Shown in pieces: positions 43,901-51,655 of a DNA stretch of 64,000 bases (position 1 is its first letter; every line of letters starts with the position of its first letter). This stretch comes from Streptomyces lichenis (GTDB taxonomy: Bacteria; Actinomycetota; Actinomycetes; Streptomycetales; Streptomycetaceae), in assembly GCF_023218175.1 (NCBI RefSeq), contig NZ_JALPTH010000005.1, positions 186,001-250,000 of the forward strand, in the 5' to 3' direction. The position numbers and the translations under genes are program-made. The notes under the pieces are model-generated. The model had not been told where the DNA came from. It did not search any database and saw nothing but the letters and a program-made list of their open reading frames with translations.

Positions 43901-43950
43901 AGCGGAAGGCGGTAGCGGTCGGCCAGCACCCTGCCCGCGTACTCGTCCAC
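40942..43950 (-). CDS. Membrane pseudokinase of the PknB family
   Basis: 1002 residues. The kinase fold is recognisable but inactive: no glycine loop, EVMIRRLPLP has no ATP lysine, the catalytic loop reads HRNVTAQTVLV (Asp to Asn), and DFG is replaced by LTGLAAG. A ~330-residue acidic, Tyr/Gly/Pro-rich disordered insert separates this lobe from the C-terminal helices (STDLWALGALLYRAVQG). TM helix LLLLLVLLLLAAAIAYAVAF is near 780, followed by a ~190-residue external domain similar to that of the next kinase (44258-47095). GTG 43950 follows GGAGG. It likely scaffolds or senses for an active neighbour. Confidence 0.88.
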   Translation of the reverse strand: MDEYAGRVLADRYRLPLPPQDEYGYEQEPVATRAFDTYSGQEVMIRRLPLPEIVDAEVLDADEPGTRRPDRGPSAPRPDQAVRRPTDPFVRRAVEAAQAAAQIPDHPRLDQVFDVFAEGGSLWIVSELVAARSLASLLDQQPLTPYRAAEIGSEVLTALRALHAHGWTHRNVTAQTVLVCDDGRVVLTGLAAGAAEEALCGYDPLPDQDDQNDEGYEGYEDFADGAEYQGGTDGDDGPIAAEGDEGYDEEAPGSPPEASGGAGGHQRQYAYGYRYGDRGGYDEVDASAAPALPALAPGYEPALPQSRGAEPVPRPGERPDQPPGEPVPPPVVPDARASRAGAIAAYSAGTRAAARAAEARASLSLPPAPEDTGARALPPSGTPPYAAGAGDAEPRWWSHDPALADDEDDDEDEGQDPAYGTRPYGAEGYGDEPYGARPYRQPDEGPGPEQEPPRRAHLAGVWNDGPGGTGRGGSVPAGGGRSPYDRYKPSGSSGQSRSPYGTRDALRADARREQPRLPVPAAAASSRTAAAREPSPDSPHGDGPAAPPRYRGPETPLAAERARQTRIAVVGPVTERWAPEQAGPVHGTWQLAPPVGPSTDLWALGALLYRAVQGHAPYPEENAAELVQMVCSEPPAFAEECGPLRPVVESLLRQDATERPDVEELRGWLRSLVRSAPEPEAGAHLVPMPSVDAGRLPVVRRRGELVRRRRAGRAQAGAHRKARAASRTAAAAPVETTAPLPRPARERRPDKAASGGGSPRSLGRLLLLLVLLLLAAAIAYAVAFMPRAGQTENSGNGQSAAPPTPGPSPSVSASGSATAPGPGGDPAPADPSTDGGQAPSTNTVPPGGGPELADGYAVRDDAEGFRIGVDKSWQRSPINDAGQVRYTGGDFTLIVVPGRDTVQSAGGDPLEYQRTRERELQPWRDSTWATATGLRRVDVGRQATAEGQFTWTDGSGREVYVRNLALIVGERYHVVQVIGPESQRDKVSEIYQQAVTAYRSTR

Positions 43951-44257
43951 GACGCCGCCTCCCCACGGACCTCGTCCTCCGGCCACCGCGGTGCGGCGGG
44001 TCCGGCTCCTGGGATCCGGTTACCCGGACCCGGCCACCCCAGATCGTAGGCAACCGTCAGATTCGGTCGCCGGCCGAGCAGTTGTCGAGCATGTGTCGAA
44101 CAGTTGCGGACCGACCCGAGGGGCTGTCCGGCTGCGTACGGTCTTCGGACTCTCACGATACGTGCCCCGGACCGTCCTCGGGCGCGATCCGGCGGTCCCA
44201 CCGGACCCCCGGAGCTGAAGCCCCCTCAGCTCTTCGGGGCCTCAGCCCTTGGGGGCC

Positions 44258-47095
44258 TCAGCCCTTGGGGGTGAAGCTCGCGAAGGCCGTCTCCCGGAGC
44301 GTGGTGCACTCCTTGCCGCCCCACTCGGCGACCGGGCAGCTGATCATGATCGAGTAGCCGCGCCCGGCGTCCACCTTGAAGCCCCGGTTCAGCACCCGGA
44401 CCCGCTCGCCGTTCTCGTCCCGCTCGAACTGCCAGTCGGCGACCGTCGGGTAGCCCTTGTAGTCGACCTTGGCTATGCCGATGTGGCGGTAGCCGCTGCT
44501 GGTGGCCGCCACCCCGGCGCGGGCGAGGTTCCACGCCAGTGCGGCGTCCCCCTTCGGGTCGCCGGTGAAGTCGACCTGGACGCGCGGGTAGGCGGAGGCG
44601 CCCCAGAACTTGCCGCCCGAGTTCTGCCCGGCTATCCCCTTCAGGGAGAAGTCCTTGGGCATGCCCATGCTGAAGCGGAAGGTGTCGTTGGAGACCGTGG
44701 TGTATCCCGCGGGCAGGCCGCCGGACGCGCCACCGGGCGTGCCGCCGTCGCCACCGGTGCCGGGGGTGCCGCCGTCCTCGGGCTGGTCACCGCCGGAGGC
44801 GTCCGGAGTGGGCCCGCCGCCGGGCTGCCCGCCCTTGCCCTCGTCCTTGCCGTCGTCCTTGCCGTCCGTCTTGCCGTCGTTCTCGCCCTGGCCCGTGCCG
44901 TTCCCGGACGCGCCGGTGGGCTCGACCTCCGACCCGGCCGAGGCGGTGCGGTCGGCACCGGGGCCGCCCTGGCCCTTGGTGCCCGGATCGTCGCCGCCGG
45001 CGGCGATGACGGCCACGATCGCGGCGATCACCAGGACGACCACGACCGCGATGACCACCAGGGTCCGGCGCGACACCACATCGGTCAGCGGGGCCCGCGG
45101 CGGGACCGCCGGCCCCCGGCCCTCGGACGCGGTCACACCGGTGCCGGTCCCGGCGGCGGTGGTACGGGAACGAGCGCCGGAGTCCTGCCGGTTCGCCGAG
45201 GTGGCAGCGGCCGCGTTCCGTACGGAGCGCAGCGCGCCGCGCATCCGCTCGGCCGCCGCCTCGGTCGCCGGCCGCTCGGCCCCGGTCGCCCCGGCTGCTG
45301 CGGCGGCTCCGGCCGTCCGCGAGCCGGTCCGGTCGCCGCCCCGGGTCCGCTTCTCGCGCTTCTCCAGCGGTGCGGGCCGCGCGGGAGGCAGCGGAACGAC
45401 CCGGGTGGCCTCCGGTGAGGCCTCCTCCACGGCCGCCGGCTCGGGGGCCCGGATCACCGCCTGGAGCAGCGCCCGCGCCCCGGCGTCGTCCAGCCGCTTG
45501 GCCGCGTCCTTCTCCAGCAGGCCGTAGATGACCTCGGTCAGCGGGCCGGCGTTCTTCGGCGGGTCGAGCTGCTCGGTCATCACCGCGGTGAGCGTGGCGA
45601 TGGCGGAGCCCTTGTCGTACGGCGGGCAGCCCTCGACGCTCGCGTACAGCAGGCCGCCCAGCGACCACATGTCCGCCGCGGGGCCGGGCTTGTGACCGCG
45701 GGCCCGCTCCGGGGAGATGTACGAGGGGGCGCCGACGAGCATGCCGGTGGAGGTGATGGAGGGGTCGCCCTCGACCTGGGCGATGCCGAAGTCGGTGAGG
45801 ACGACCCGGCCGTCCGCGCCGATCAGCACATTGGACGGCTTCACGTCCCGGTGCAGGATGCCCTCGCGGTGGGCGGAGCGCAGCACGTCCAGGACCGCGA
45901 GGCCCACCTCGGCGGCGCGCTTCGGAGTGAGGAGGCCGTCCTCGCGCACCGCGTCCGCCAGGGACTTGCCCTCGATCAACTCCATGACGATCCACGGGCG
46001 GTCGTCCTCGTCCACGACGTCGTAGACGGTGACCGCGCCGTTGTTGCGGATCCGGGCGATCGCCTTGGCCTCGCGGAGGGTGCGGGTGATCAGACGGCGC
46101 TTCTCCTCCTCGTCGATGCTGTTGGGGAAGCGCAGTTCCTTGACTGCCACCGTGCGGCCCAGCGTCTCGTCCACGGCCCGCCATACGGTGCCCATGCCGC
46201 CTCGGCCGAGCACACCGTCGAGCCGGTACCGCCCGGCCAGCAGCCGACCGCCGTTGCCACTGCCACTGCCGTGGCTGCCGGTGCTGCCGCTGCCGGATCG
46301 GCTGCCGCTGCCCGAGCGGCCGCCTGACGACCCGGCACCGTCCTTGCCGCCCGTGCCCTTGGGCAGGTCCTTGGCCTGGTCCTGCCGGGCCTGGGCCTTG
46401 GCCGCGTCGGTGGCCGCGCCGGTCTCGCCGCCCTGCCTGGCGCCGACCTCCTTGGCACCGGCCTCCTTGGCACCGGCCTCCTTGGCGGGGCCGTCCTCCT
46501 GGGCGGAGCTCCCCGGCTTGCGGGTCGGCACCCGGTCGGCGGGCTTGGCGGGCGACGCCTCGTCACCGGCACCACCGGCCGCCGTCTCCTTGGTGAACTC
46601 CTTGGTGGTCCGCGGCCCTTCAGCGGTCTTCGCGTCGGCGGGCGTGCCGTCGGCGTTCTCGCCGTCGGCGTTCCGGCCATCGGTGGGCTTGGCGTCGGTG
46701 GGCTCGGCCTGCCCGGGCTTGACGCCGCCGTCAGCAGCCGCCTGGGACCCGGCCGCCGCATCGGGCCGCTCGGTTCCCTTGTCCGGACCCGGGGTTGGCC
46801 TGTCCCGTCCCGGGGTTGACGTGTCCGCCCCCGGGGTTGGCTTGTCCGGCTTCGGGCCCGTCTCCGCGGCCGGCTGGCCGGAACCCGCCGGTGGCCTGTC
46901 CGACCGCGCCTCGGCGGCGTCCGCGCCGCTCGGGGCCCCGTCCGCCTCCTTGGCCGCGCCGAGCTTCATCGTGGAGTCCCCGGCCGGCTGGGCACCCCGA
47001 GGAGAGGGGACCCGCCCTGCCTCGTCCGTGGCCGGCGTGCCCTTGTCCCGCTGAGGTTCCCGAGCCGCCCTGCGCGACTGCTCCGCTCCCGACAT
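44258..47095 (-). CDS. PknB-type Ser/Thr protein kinase with extracytoplasmic sensor domain
   Basis: 945 residues. An unusually long N-terminal tail (~285 residues, repeats such as KEAGAKEAGAKEVGA and Pro/Asp-rich units) precedes the kinase: LGRGGMGTVW, VAVKEL, HRDVKPSNVLI, TDFGIAQ, APSYISPER, all intact. TM helix LVVIAVVVVLVIAAIVAVIA is near 680. An external linker of Gly/Asp/Lys precedes a beta-rich domain (FRFSMGMPKDFSLKG ... CPVAEWGGKECTTLRETAF). ATG 47095. The 3' end contains a 16-bp duplication (44239-44271) that repeats the stop-codon region, leaving the first stop in use. Confidence 0.93.
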   Translation of the reverse strand: MSGAEQSRRAAREPQRDKGTPATDEAGRVPSPRGAQPAGDSTMKLGAAKEADGAPSGADAAEARSDRPPAGSGQPAAETGPKPDKPTPGADTSTPGRDRPTPGPDKGTERPDAAAGSQAAADGGVKPGQAEPTDAKPTDGRNADGENADGTPADAKTAEGPRTTKEFTKETAAGGAGDEASPAKPADRVPTRKPGSSAQEDGPAKEAGAKEAGAKEVGARQGGETGAATDAAKAQARQDQAKDLPKGTGGKDGAGSSGGRSGSGSRSGSGSTGSHGSGSGNGGRLLAGRYRLDGVLGRGGMGTVWRAVDETLGRTVAVKELRFPNSIDEEEKRRLITRTLREAKAIARIRNNGAVTVYDVVDEDDRPWIVMELIEGKSLADAVREDGLLTPKRAAEVGLAVLDVLRSAHREGILHRDVKPSNVLIGADGRVVLTDFGIAQVEGDPSITSTGMLVGAPSYISPERARGHKPGPAADMWSLGGLLYASVEGCPPYDKGSAIATLTAVMTEQLDPPKNAGPLTEVIYGLLEKDAAKRLDDAGARALLQAVIRAPEPAAVEEASPEATRVVPLPPARPAPLEKREKRTRGGDRTGSRTAGAAAAAGATGAERPATEAAAERMRGALRSVRNAAAATSANRQDSGARSRTTAAGTGTGVTASEGRGPAVPPRAPLTDVVSRRTLVVIAVVVVLVIAAIVAVIAAGGDDPGTKGQGGPGADRTASAGSEVEPTGASGNGTGQGENDGKTDGKDDGKDEGKGGQPGGGPTPDASGGDQPEDGGTPGTGGDGGTPGGASGGLPAGYTTVSNDTFRFSMGMPKDFSLKGIAGQNSGGKFWGASAYPRVQVDFTGDPKGDAALAWNLARAGVAATSSGYRHIGIAKVDYKGYPTVADWQFERDENGERVRVLNRGFKVDAGRGYSIMISCPVAEWGGKECTTLRETAFASFTPKG

Positions 47096-47273
47096 GCGTC
47101 CCCTCTGCGATCCTTGTTCCTCGCCCGCGCCTACCGCGTCCGCGCGACGCGGTAACCCGCCCTGGAAGAAACTCCATTGTCACCCACTCCGGGACCGGCG
47201 GCGCCTCCGGGTCCGTCAGCTTCCGGGTACGACCGGCACATCCGCCCCCTGTTCACCCTCGGCCGCCCCCGCC

Positions 47274-48052
47274 TCACTCGATGGATATGCCCAACGCCTC
47301 GGCCACCCGCCCCGGTTCGAGCAGTGGGACGAGATGGTAGGCGCCCGCCGGCAATCGGAAGCGGGCCCGCGGCAGCGCGGCGGCCATGTCCGCCATGGCC
47401 TCGGCGCTCGCCACCCGGTCGTGCTCGGCGCCGAGGAGGAGGGTGGGCAACCGTGAGGGTGCGCAGCTCCTCCAGGGCGTCGAAGTCCGCGATCATCCGG
47501 AGCACCGACGCCCACACCGCCGGGTCCGCGGCCCGCGCGCGGGCCGCCGCGTACCGCACCTCCGGCAGGCCGGCCGCCACCGCCTCGGGCGGGAACCGGC
47601 GGGCCACGGCGGAGGCGACCGCGGCGGTGCCGGCCCGCTCCAGCAGCCGGGCCGCGTCAGGGAAGGCGGGGTAGGGGGTGGCCCGGGTGCACAGCAGGGT
47701 GAGCCGGCGGACGCGCCCCGGGGAACGCAGCGCGAACCGCTGTGCCACCTGTCCGCCGAAGGAGTGGCCGAGCAGCCGCGCCCGGTCGATCCCCAGCCGG
47801 TCCAGGAGGGCGGCGAGGTCGTCGGCGAGCTCCGCCACGGTCGCGGCGGGCGGGGCCCCGGCCGCGGACCCGTGCCCCCTGAGGTCGTAGCCGACCACCC
47901 GGGCGCCCGGACAGCAGAGGGACGAGCCCGTCCCAGCAGTGCCGGTCCAGCGGCGTCCCGTGCACCAGGACCAGCGGCTCGCCCGCGCCCTCGTCCCGCA
48001 CGGTGGTGGCCCGGCCCCCGCCGCCACCGGTCCCGATCCGGCGTACGGCCAT
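47274..48052 (-). pseudogene. Alpha/beta hydrolase broken by two +1 frameshifts
   Basis: Reading from ATG 48052 (MAVRRIGTG...PLVLVHGTPLDRHCWDGLVPLLSG), a shift near 47906-47908 (GGG run on the coding strand) is needed to continue as ARVVGYDLRGHGSA and GHSFGGQVAQRFAL. A second shift near 47448-47450 restores LPTLLLGAEHDRVAS and AGAYHLVPLLEPGRV to the stop at 47274. Each fits a single inserted base. Ser (GHSFGG), Asp (AEHD) and His (AYH) of the triad all survive in the pieces, so decay is recent or the indels are sequencing errors. Would be ~258 residues. Confidence 0.8.
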
Positions 48053-48121
48053 GGCCTCGCCCTCATCCGCTCGCCGCCCCCTGCCCTCCTCCCTTCTCTC
48101 CCCGCGGTGGAGCCCCTCTCC

Positions 48122-49828
48122 TTACAGCGGCACGATGTCCGGGGCGCCGAGGCGGGCGGCGTCCGCGGTGAGGTCGTCGGGCTGGCGCTGGGACTCCCGC
48201 TCGGCCTCCACCCGCTTCTCGTAGTGCTCCACCTCCCGGTCGATCTGCCCCTGGTCCCAGCCGAGCACCGGTGCCATCAGCTCGGCGCACTCGCGGGCGC
48301 AGCGGGTGCCCCGGTCGAAGGTCTCGATGGAGATGCGGGTACGCCGGGTCAGCACGTCGTCCAGGTGCCGGGCGCCCTCGTGCGAGGCGCCGTAGACCAC
48401 CTCGGCGCGCAGGTAGTCGTCGGCGCCGCCGAGTGGCTCGCCCAGCTTGGGGTCGGCGGCGATCAGCTCCAGGACCTCCTCGGCCGAGGAGCCGTACCGG
48501 TTGAGCAGGTGCTCGACCCGGACCACATGCAGACCGGTGCGGGCGGCGATCCGGGCGCGGGCGTTCCACAGGGCGCGGTATCCCTCGGCGCCGATGAGCG
48601 GCACGTCCTCGGTGACGCAGGCCGCCACCCGGCTGTCCAGGCCGTGCACCGCGGCGTCCACCGCGTCCTTCGCCATCACCCGGTACGTCGTGTACTTGCC
48701 GCCCGCGACGACCACCAGACCGGGCACCGGATGGGCCACGGTGTGCTCGCGGGACAGCTTGCTGGTCGCCTCGGACTCGCCCGCCAGCAGGGGCCGCAGC
48801 CCGGCGTAGACGCCCTCCACGTCGTCCCGGGTGAGCGGGACCGCCAGCACGCTGTTGACGTGCTCCAGCAGGTAGTCGATGTCGGCGCTGGAGGCGGCCG
48901 GGTGCGCCTTGTCCAGGTCCCAGTCGGTGTCGGTGGTGCCGACGATCCAGTGCCGCCCCCAGGGGATGACGAAGAGGACGGACTTCTCGGTGCGCAGGAT
49001 CAACCCGGTGGTGGAGTGGATGCGGTCCTTGGGCACCACCAGGTGGATGCCCTTGGAGGCGCGGACGTGGAACTGCCCGCGCTCGCCGATCAGCGCCTGG
49101 GTGTCGTCGGTCCACACCCCGGTGGCGTTGACCACCTGCTTGGCGCGCACCTCGTACTCGCCGCCCGCCTCCACGTCCTGCACCCGGGCGCCGACCACCC
49201 GCTCGCCCTCGCGGAGGAAGCCGATCACCCGGGCCCGGCTGGCGACCTGCGCCCCGTAGCTGGCGGCGGTGCGCACCAGGGCCGTGACGAACCGGGCGTC
49301 GTCCATCTGGGCGTCGTAATACTGCAGGGCGCCCACCAGCGCGTCCTTGCGCAGCGCGGGGGCGACCCGCAGCGCGTGCCGGCGGGAGAGGTGGCGGTGC
49401 ATGGGCAGGCCGCGGCCGTGGCCCGAGGAGACCGACATCGCGTCGTACAGCGCGACGCCGGAACCGGCGTAGAGCCGCTCCCAGCCCTTGTGCTGGAGCG
49501 GGTAGAGGAAGGGCACCGGCTTGACCAGGTGCGGGGCCAGCCGCTCCAGCAGCAGTCCGCGCTCCTTCAGTGCCTCCCGGACCAGCGCGAAGTCCAGCAT
49601 CTCCAGATAGCGCAGACCGCCGTGGATGAGCTTGCTGGACCGGCTGGAGGTGCCCGACGCCCAGTCGCGCGCCTCCACCAGGCCGGTCGCCAGGCCCCGG
49701 GTGGCCGCGTCGAGGGCCGTGCCCGCGCCCACCACCCCGGCGCCGATGACCAGCACGTCCAGCTCCCGATCGGCCATGGCCGCCAGCGCCTCCGCGCGCT
49801 CGGCGGGCCCCAGTGTCGCTGTCCTCAC
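48122..49828 (-). CDS. glpD: Aerobic glycerol-3-phosphate dehydrogenase
   Basis: 568 residues, an FAD enzyme oxidising glycerol-3-phosphate to dihydroxyacetone phosphate and passing electrons to quinone at the membrane. The FAD motif is DVLVIGAGVVGAGTALDAATRG; GTSSRSSKLIHGGLRYLE and HLVVPKDRIHSTTGLIL are family signatures; FVIPWGRHWIVGTTDTDWD and VVAGGKYTTYRVMAKDAVDA follow. GTG 49828 (VRTATLGPAERAEAL) follows GGAGG at 6 nt. No glycerol kinase or facilitator is adjacent. Confidence 0.95.
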   Translation of the reverse strand: MRTATLGPAERAEALAAMADRELDVLVIGAGVVGAGTALDAATRGLATGLVEARDWASGTSSRSSKLIHGGLRYLEMLDFALVREALKERGLLLERLAPHLVKPVPFLYPLQHKGWERLYAGSGVALYDAMSVSSGHGRGLPMHRHLSRRHALRVAPALRKDALVGALQYYDAQMDDARFVTALVRTAASYGAQVASRARVIGFLREGERVVGARVQDVEAGGEYEVRAKQVVNATGVWTDDTQALIGERGQFHVRASKGIHLVVPKDRIHSTTGLILRTEKSVLFVIPWGRHWIVGTTDTDWDLDKAHPAASSADIDYLLEHVNSVLAVPLTRDDVEGVYAGLRPLLAGESEATSKLSREHTVAHPVPGLVVVAGGKYTTYRVMAKDAVDAAVHGLDSRVAACVTEDVPLIGAEGYRALWNARARIAARTGLHVVRVEHLLNRYGSSAEEVLELIAADPKLGEPLGGADDYLRAEVVYGASHEGARHLDDVLTRRTRISIETFDRGTRCARECAELMAPVLGWDQGQIDREVEHYEKRVEAERESQRQPDDLTADAARLGAPDIVPL

Positions 49829-49979
49829 CGCTGCCTCCCGTCGTTCCCGGGTCGTCTTCGGTCCTGCCCGTCCTGCCCGGTCCTCACCGCGAGCCCCGGC
49901 GGCCACTTCTGTGCCCGCTCTGCCCGTCTGCCCGGTCCTGCCCGTCCGTCCCCCTGCCGACCGCCGTCCGCCGCCCGTC

Positions 49980-50009
49980 ATCCGCATCCGCATCCGCATC
50001 CGCATCCGG
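49980..50009. repeat. Hexanucleotide ATCCGC repeat
   Basis: Four exact ATCCGC copies plus one variant in the 494-bp gap between glpD and the nucleotide-sugar dehydrogenase. The same gap holds CTGCCCGTC-like imperfect repeats around 49861-49950. Confidence 0.75.
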
Positions 50010-50096
50010 CACCACGAGACACGGACGTCGGCCACCAGGTCACAGCTTCGATTCTGGCCCGCCTCGCCGACTTCAGCCACCGCCTGCCCCGCGACC

Positions 50097-50134
50097 TGTG
50101 GACAACCCCGCGTCATCGCCGCGCCTGTGGACAA
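50097..50134. promoter_or_regulatory. Pair of DnaA-box-like sites
   Basis: TGTGGACAA (reverse complement TTGTCCACA, the streptomycete DnaA-box consensus) occurs at 50097-50105 and 50126-50134, in the same orientation, inside identical 14-bp repeats CCTGTGGACAACCC. No origin genes (dnaA, dnaN, parAB) are nearby. Confidence 0.45.
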
Positions 50135-50322
50135 CCCGGTACGTCCACCATCCGGCGCAGGGCGCCGCTCCCCCGGCAACACTCCGGATCTTCCCGGCCT
50201 GTAATGCCGCATAACGGTCATATTTACGCCTAGTCTGACATTGCGTCGCACTCGTTCTGACCACAGGGCTTGCGCGGCTCGTCCACTCCGGTTACCGGCC
50301 CCTGGGAAGGACGGCATCACCC

Positions 50323-51564
50323 ATGCCCGCAGACCTCGCCGTCATCGGCCTCGGCCATCTCGGACTGCCCCTGGCCCAGGCCGCCGCGGCCGCCGGTATC
50401 GACACCATCGGCTACGACACCGACCCGCGCGTGGTCGGCGAACTGGCCGCGGGGCGCCCCCCGGTCGACGGTTCGCTGACCGCGCCGGAGATCCGCCGGA
50501 TGCTCTCGGGGGGCTTCCGGCCCACCACCGACCCGGCCGAGCTGGGCCGCGTCCGCACCGCCGTCATCTGCGCGCCCACCCCGCCCGGCCCCGACGGCGG
50601 CCCGGACCTGACCGCCCTGGACGAGGCGGCCCGCGCGCTCGCCGCCCGGCTGCGTCCCACCACCACCGTGCTGCTGGAGTCCCCGGTCCACCCGGGCACC
50701 ACCGAGGAGCACCTGCTGCCGCTGCTCGAAGCGGGCTCCGGACTGCGCGCCGGACGCGACTTCCACCTCGCCTACTCCCCCGGCCGCCTCGACCCCGGCC
50801 GGCCCGCCCACGGCTACGCCCGCACCCCCAAGGTCATCGGCGGGCTCACCCCCGCCTGCACCGAGTCGGCCGCGGCCTTCTACGGGCGCCTCGCCGACAA
50901 GGTGGTCCGCGCCCGGGGCACCCGCGAGGCGGAGACCGTCAAGCTGCTGGAGACCAACTTCCGGCATGTGAACATCGCCCTGGTCAACGAGATGGCGGTG
51001 CTCTGCCACGACCTCGGCGTGGACCTGTGGGACGTCATCCGCTGCGCCGAGACCAAGCCGTCCGGCTTCCAGGCCTTCCGCCCCGGGCCCGGCGTCGGCG
51101 GCCACGGCACCCCAGTGGGCACCCTGCCCGGGCACCGCCCGCTGCGCCTGGTCGAGCTGGCCGGCCAGGTCAACGAGCGGATGCCCGCCTATGTCGTCCA
51201 GCGCTGCGCCACCCTGCTCAACGAGCACGGCAAGTCGGCGCGCGGGGCGCGGGTGCTGCTGCTGGGCGTCACCTACAAGCCGGACCTCGCCGACCGGCAG
51301 GGCGCACCGGCCACCGAGATCGGCGAACGGCTCACCGCGATGGGCGCCCAGGTCGGCTACCACGACCCCTATGTGGCCGGCTGGCGGGTGGGCGGGCGGC
51401 GCGTACCGCGGGCCGACTCGCTGTACGAGGCGGCCGCGGCGGCCGATCTGACGGTGCTGCTCCAGCACCACCGCACCTACGACCTCCAGGGCCTGGCCGT
51501 GAAGGCGCAGCTGCTGCTGGACACCCGGGGGGCCACCCCGGCGGGCGCCGCGCACCGCCTGTGA
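50323..51564 (+). CDS. UDP-glucose/GDP-mannose dehydrogenase-like protein lacking the catalytic Cys
   Basis: 413 residues. The NAD-binding N-terminus is VIGLGHLGLPLAQAAAAAG. LESPVHPGTTEE and KLLETNFRHVNIALVNEMA carry the conserved Glu, Lys and Asn. The motif that should read GGHCxPVDP is GGHGTPVGT, followed by a shortened LPGHRPLRLVEL. The nucleophilic Cys needed for the four-electron oxidation of the sugar alcohol is therefore missing. The C-terminal domain (RVLLLGVTYKPDLADRQGAP) is normal. It may be inactive, or do only a partial oxidation. ATG 50323 with GGGAAGGA upstream. Confidence 0.85.
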   Translation: MPADLAVIGLGHLGLPLAQAAAAAGIDTIGYDTDPRVVGELAAGRPPVDGSLTAPEIRRMLSGGFRPTTDPAELGRVRTAVICAPTPPGPDGGPDLTALDEAARALAARLRPTTTVLLESPVHPGTTEEHLLPLLEAGSGLRAGRDFHLAYSPGRLDPGRPAHGYARTPKVIGGLTPACTESAAAFYGRLADKVVRARGTREAETVKLLETNFRHVNIALVNEMAVLCHDLGVDLWDVIRCAETKPSGFQAFRPGPGVGGHGTPVGTLPGHRPLRLVELAGQVNERMPAYVVQRCATLLNEHGKSARGARVLLLGVTYKPDLADRQGAPATEIGERLTAMGAQVGYHDPYVAGWRVGGRRVPRADSLYEAAAAADLTVLLQHHRTYDLQGLAVKAQLLLDTRGATPAGAAHRL

Positions 51565-51590
51565 CCCCGGCCCGGCAGGGCCGTACGCAA

Positions 51591-51629
51591 AAGGGCCCGC
51601 ACCCCGTTCCTCCGGGGGTGCGGGCCCTT
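51591..51629. terminator. Strong bidirectional terminator
   Basis: AAGGGCCCGCACCCC pairs with GGGGTGCGGGCCCTT around a 9-nt loop, with flanking A and T tracts, between the convergent dehydrogenase and guaB3 genes. Confidence 0.85.
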
Positions 51630-51655
51630 CCCTGCCGAGGTCCGTCCCGGCGCCG

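Noticed and set aside
44085..44099. LexA-box-like TCGAGCATGTGTCGA upstream of the pseudokinase
   Set aside because: The half-sites are one base too close and the right arm is not the complement of the left; it does not meet the SOS-box pattern.
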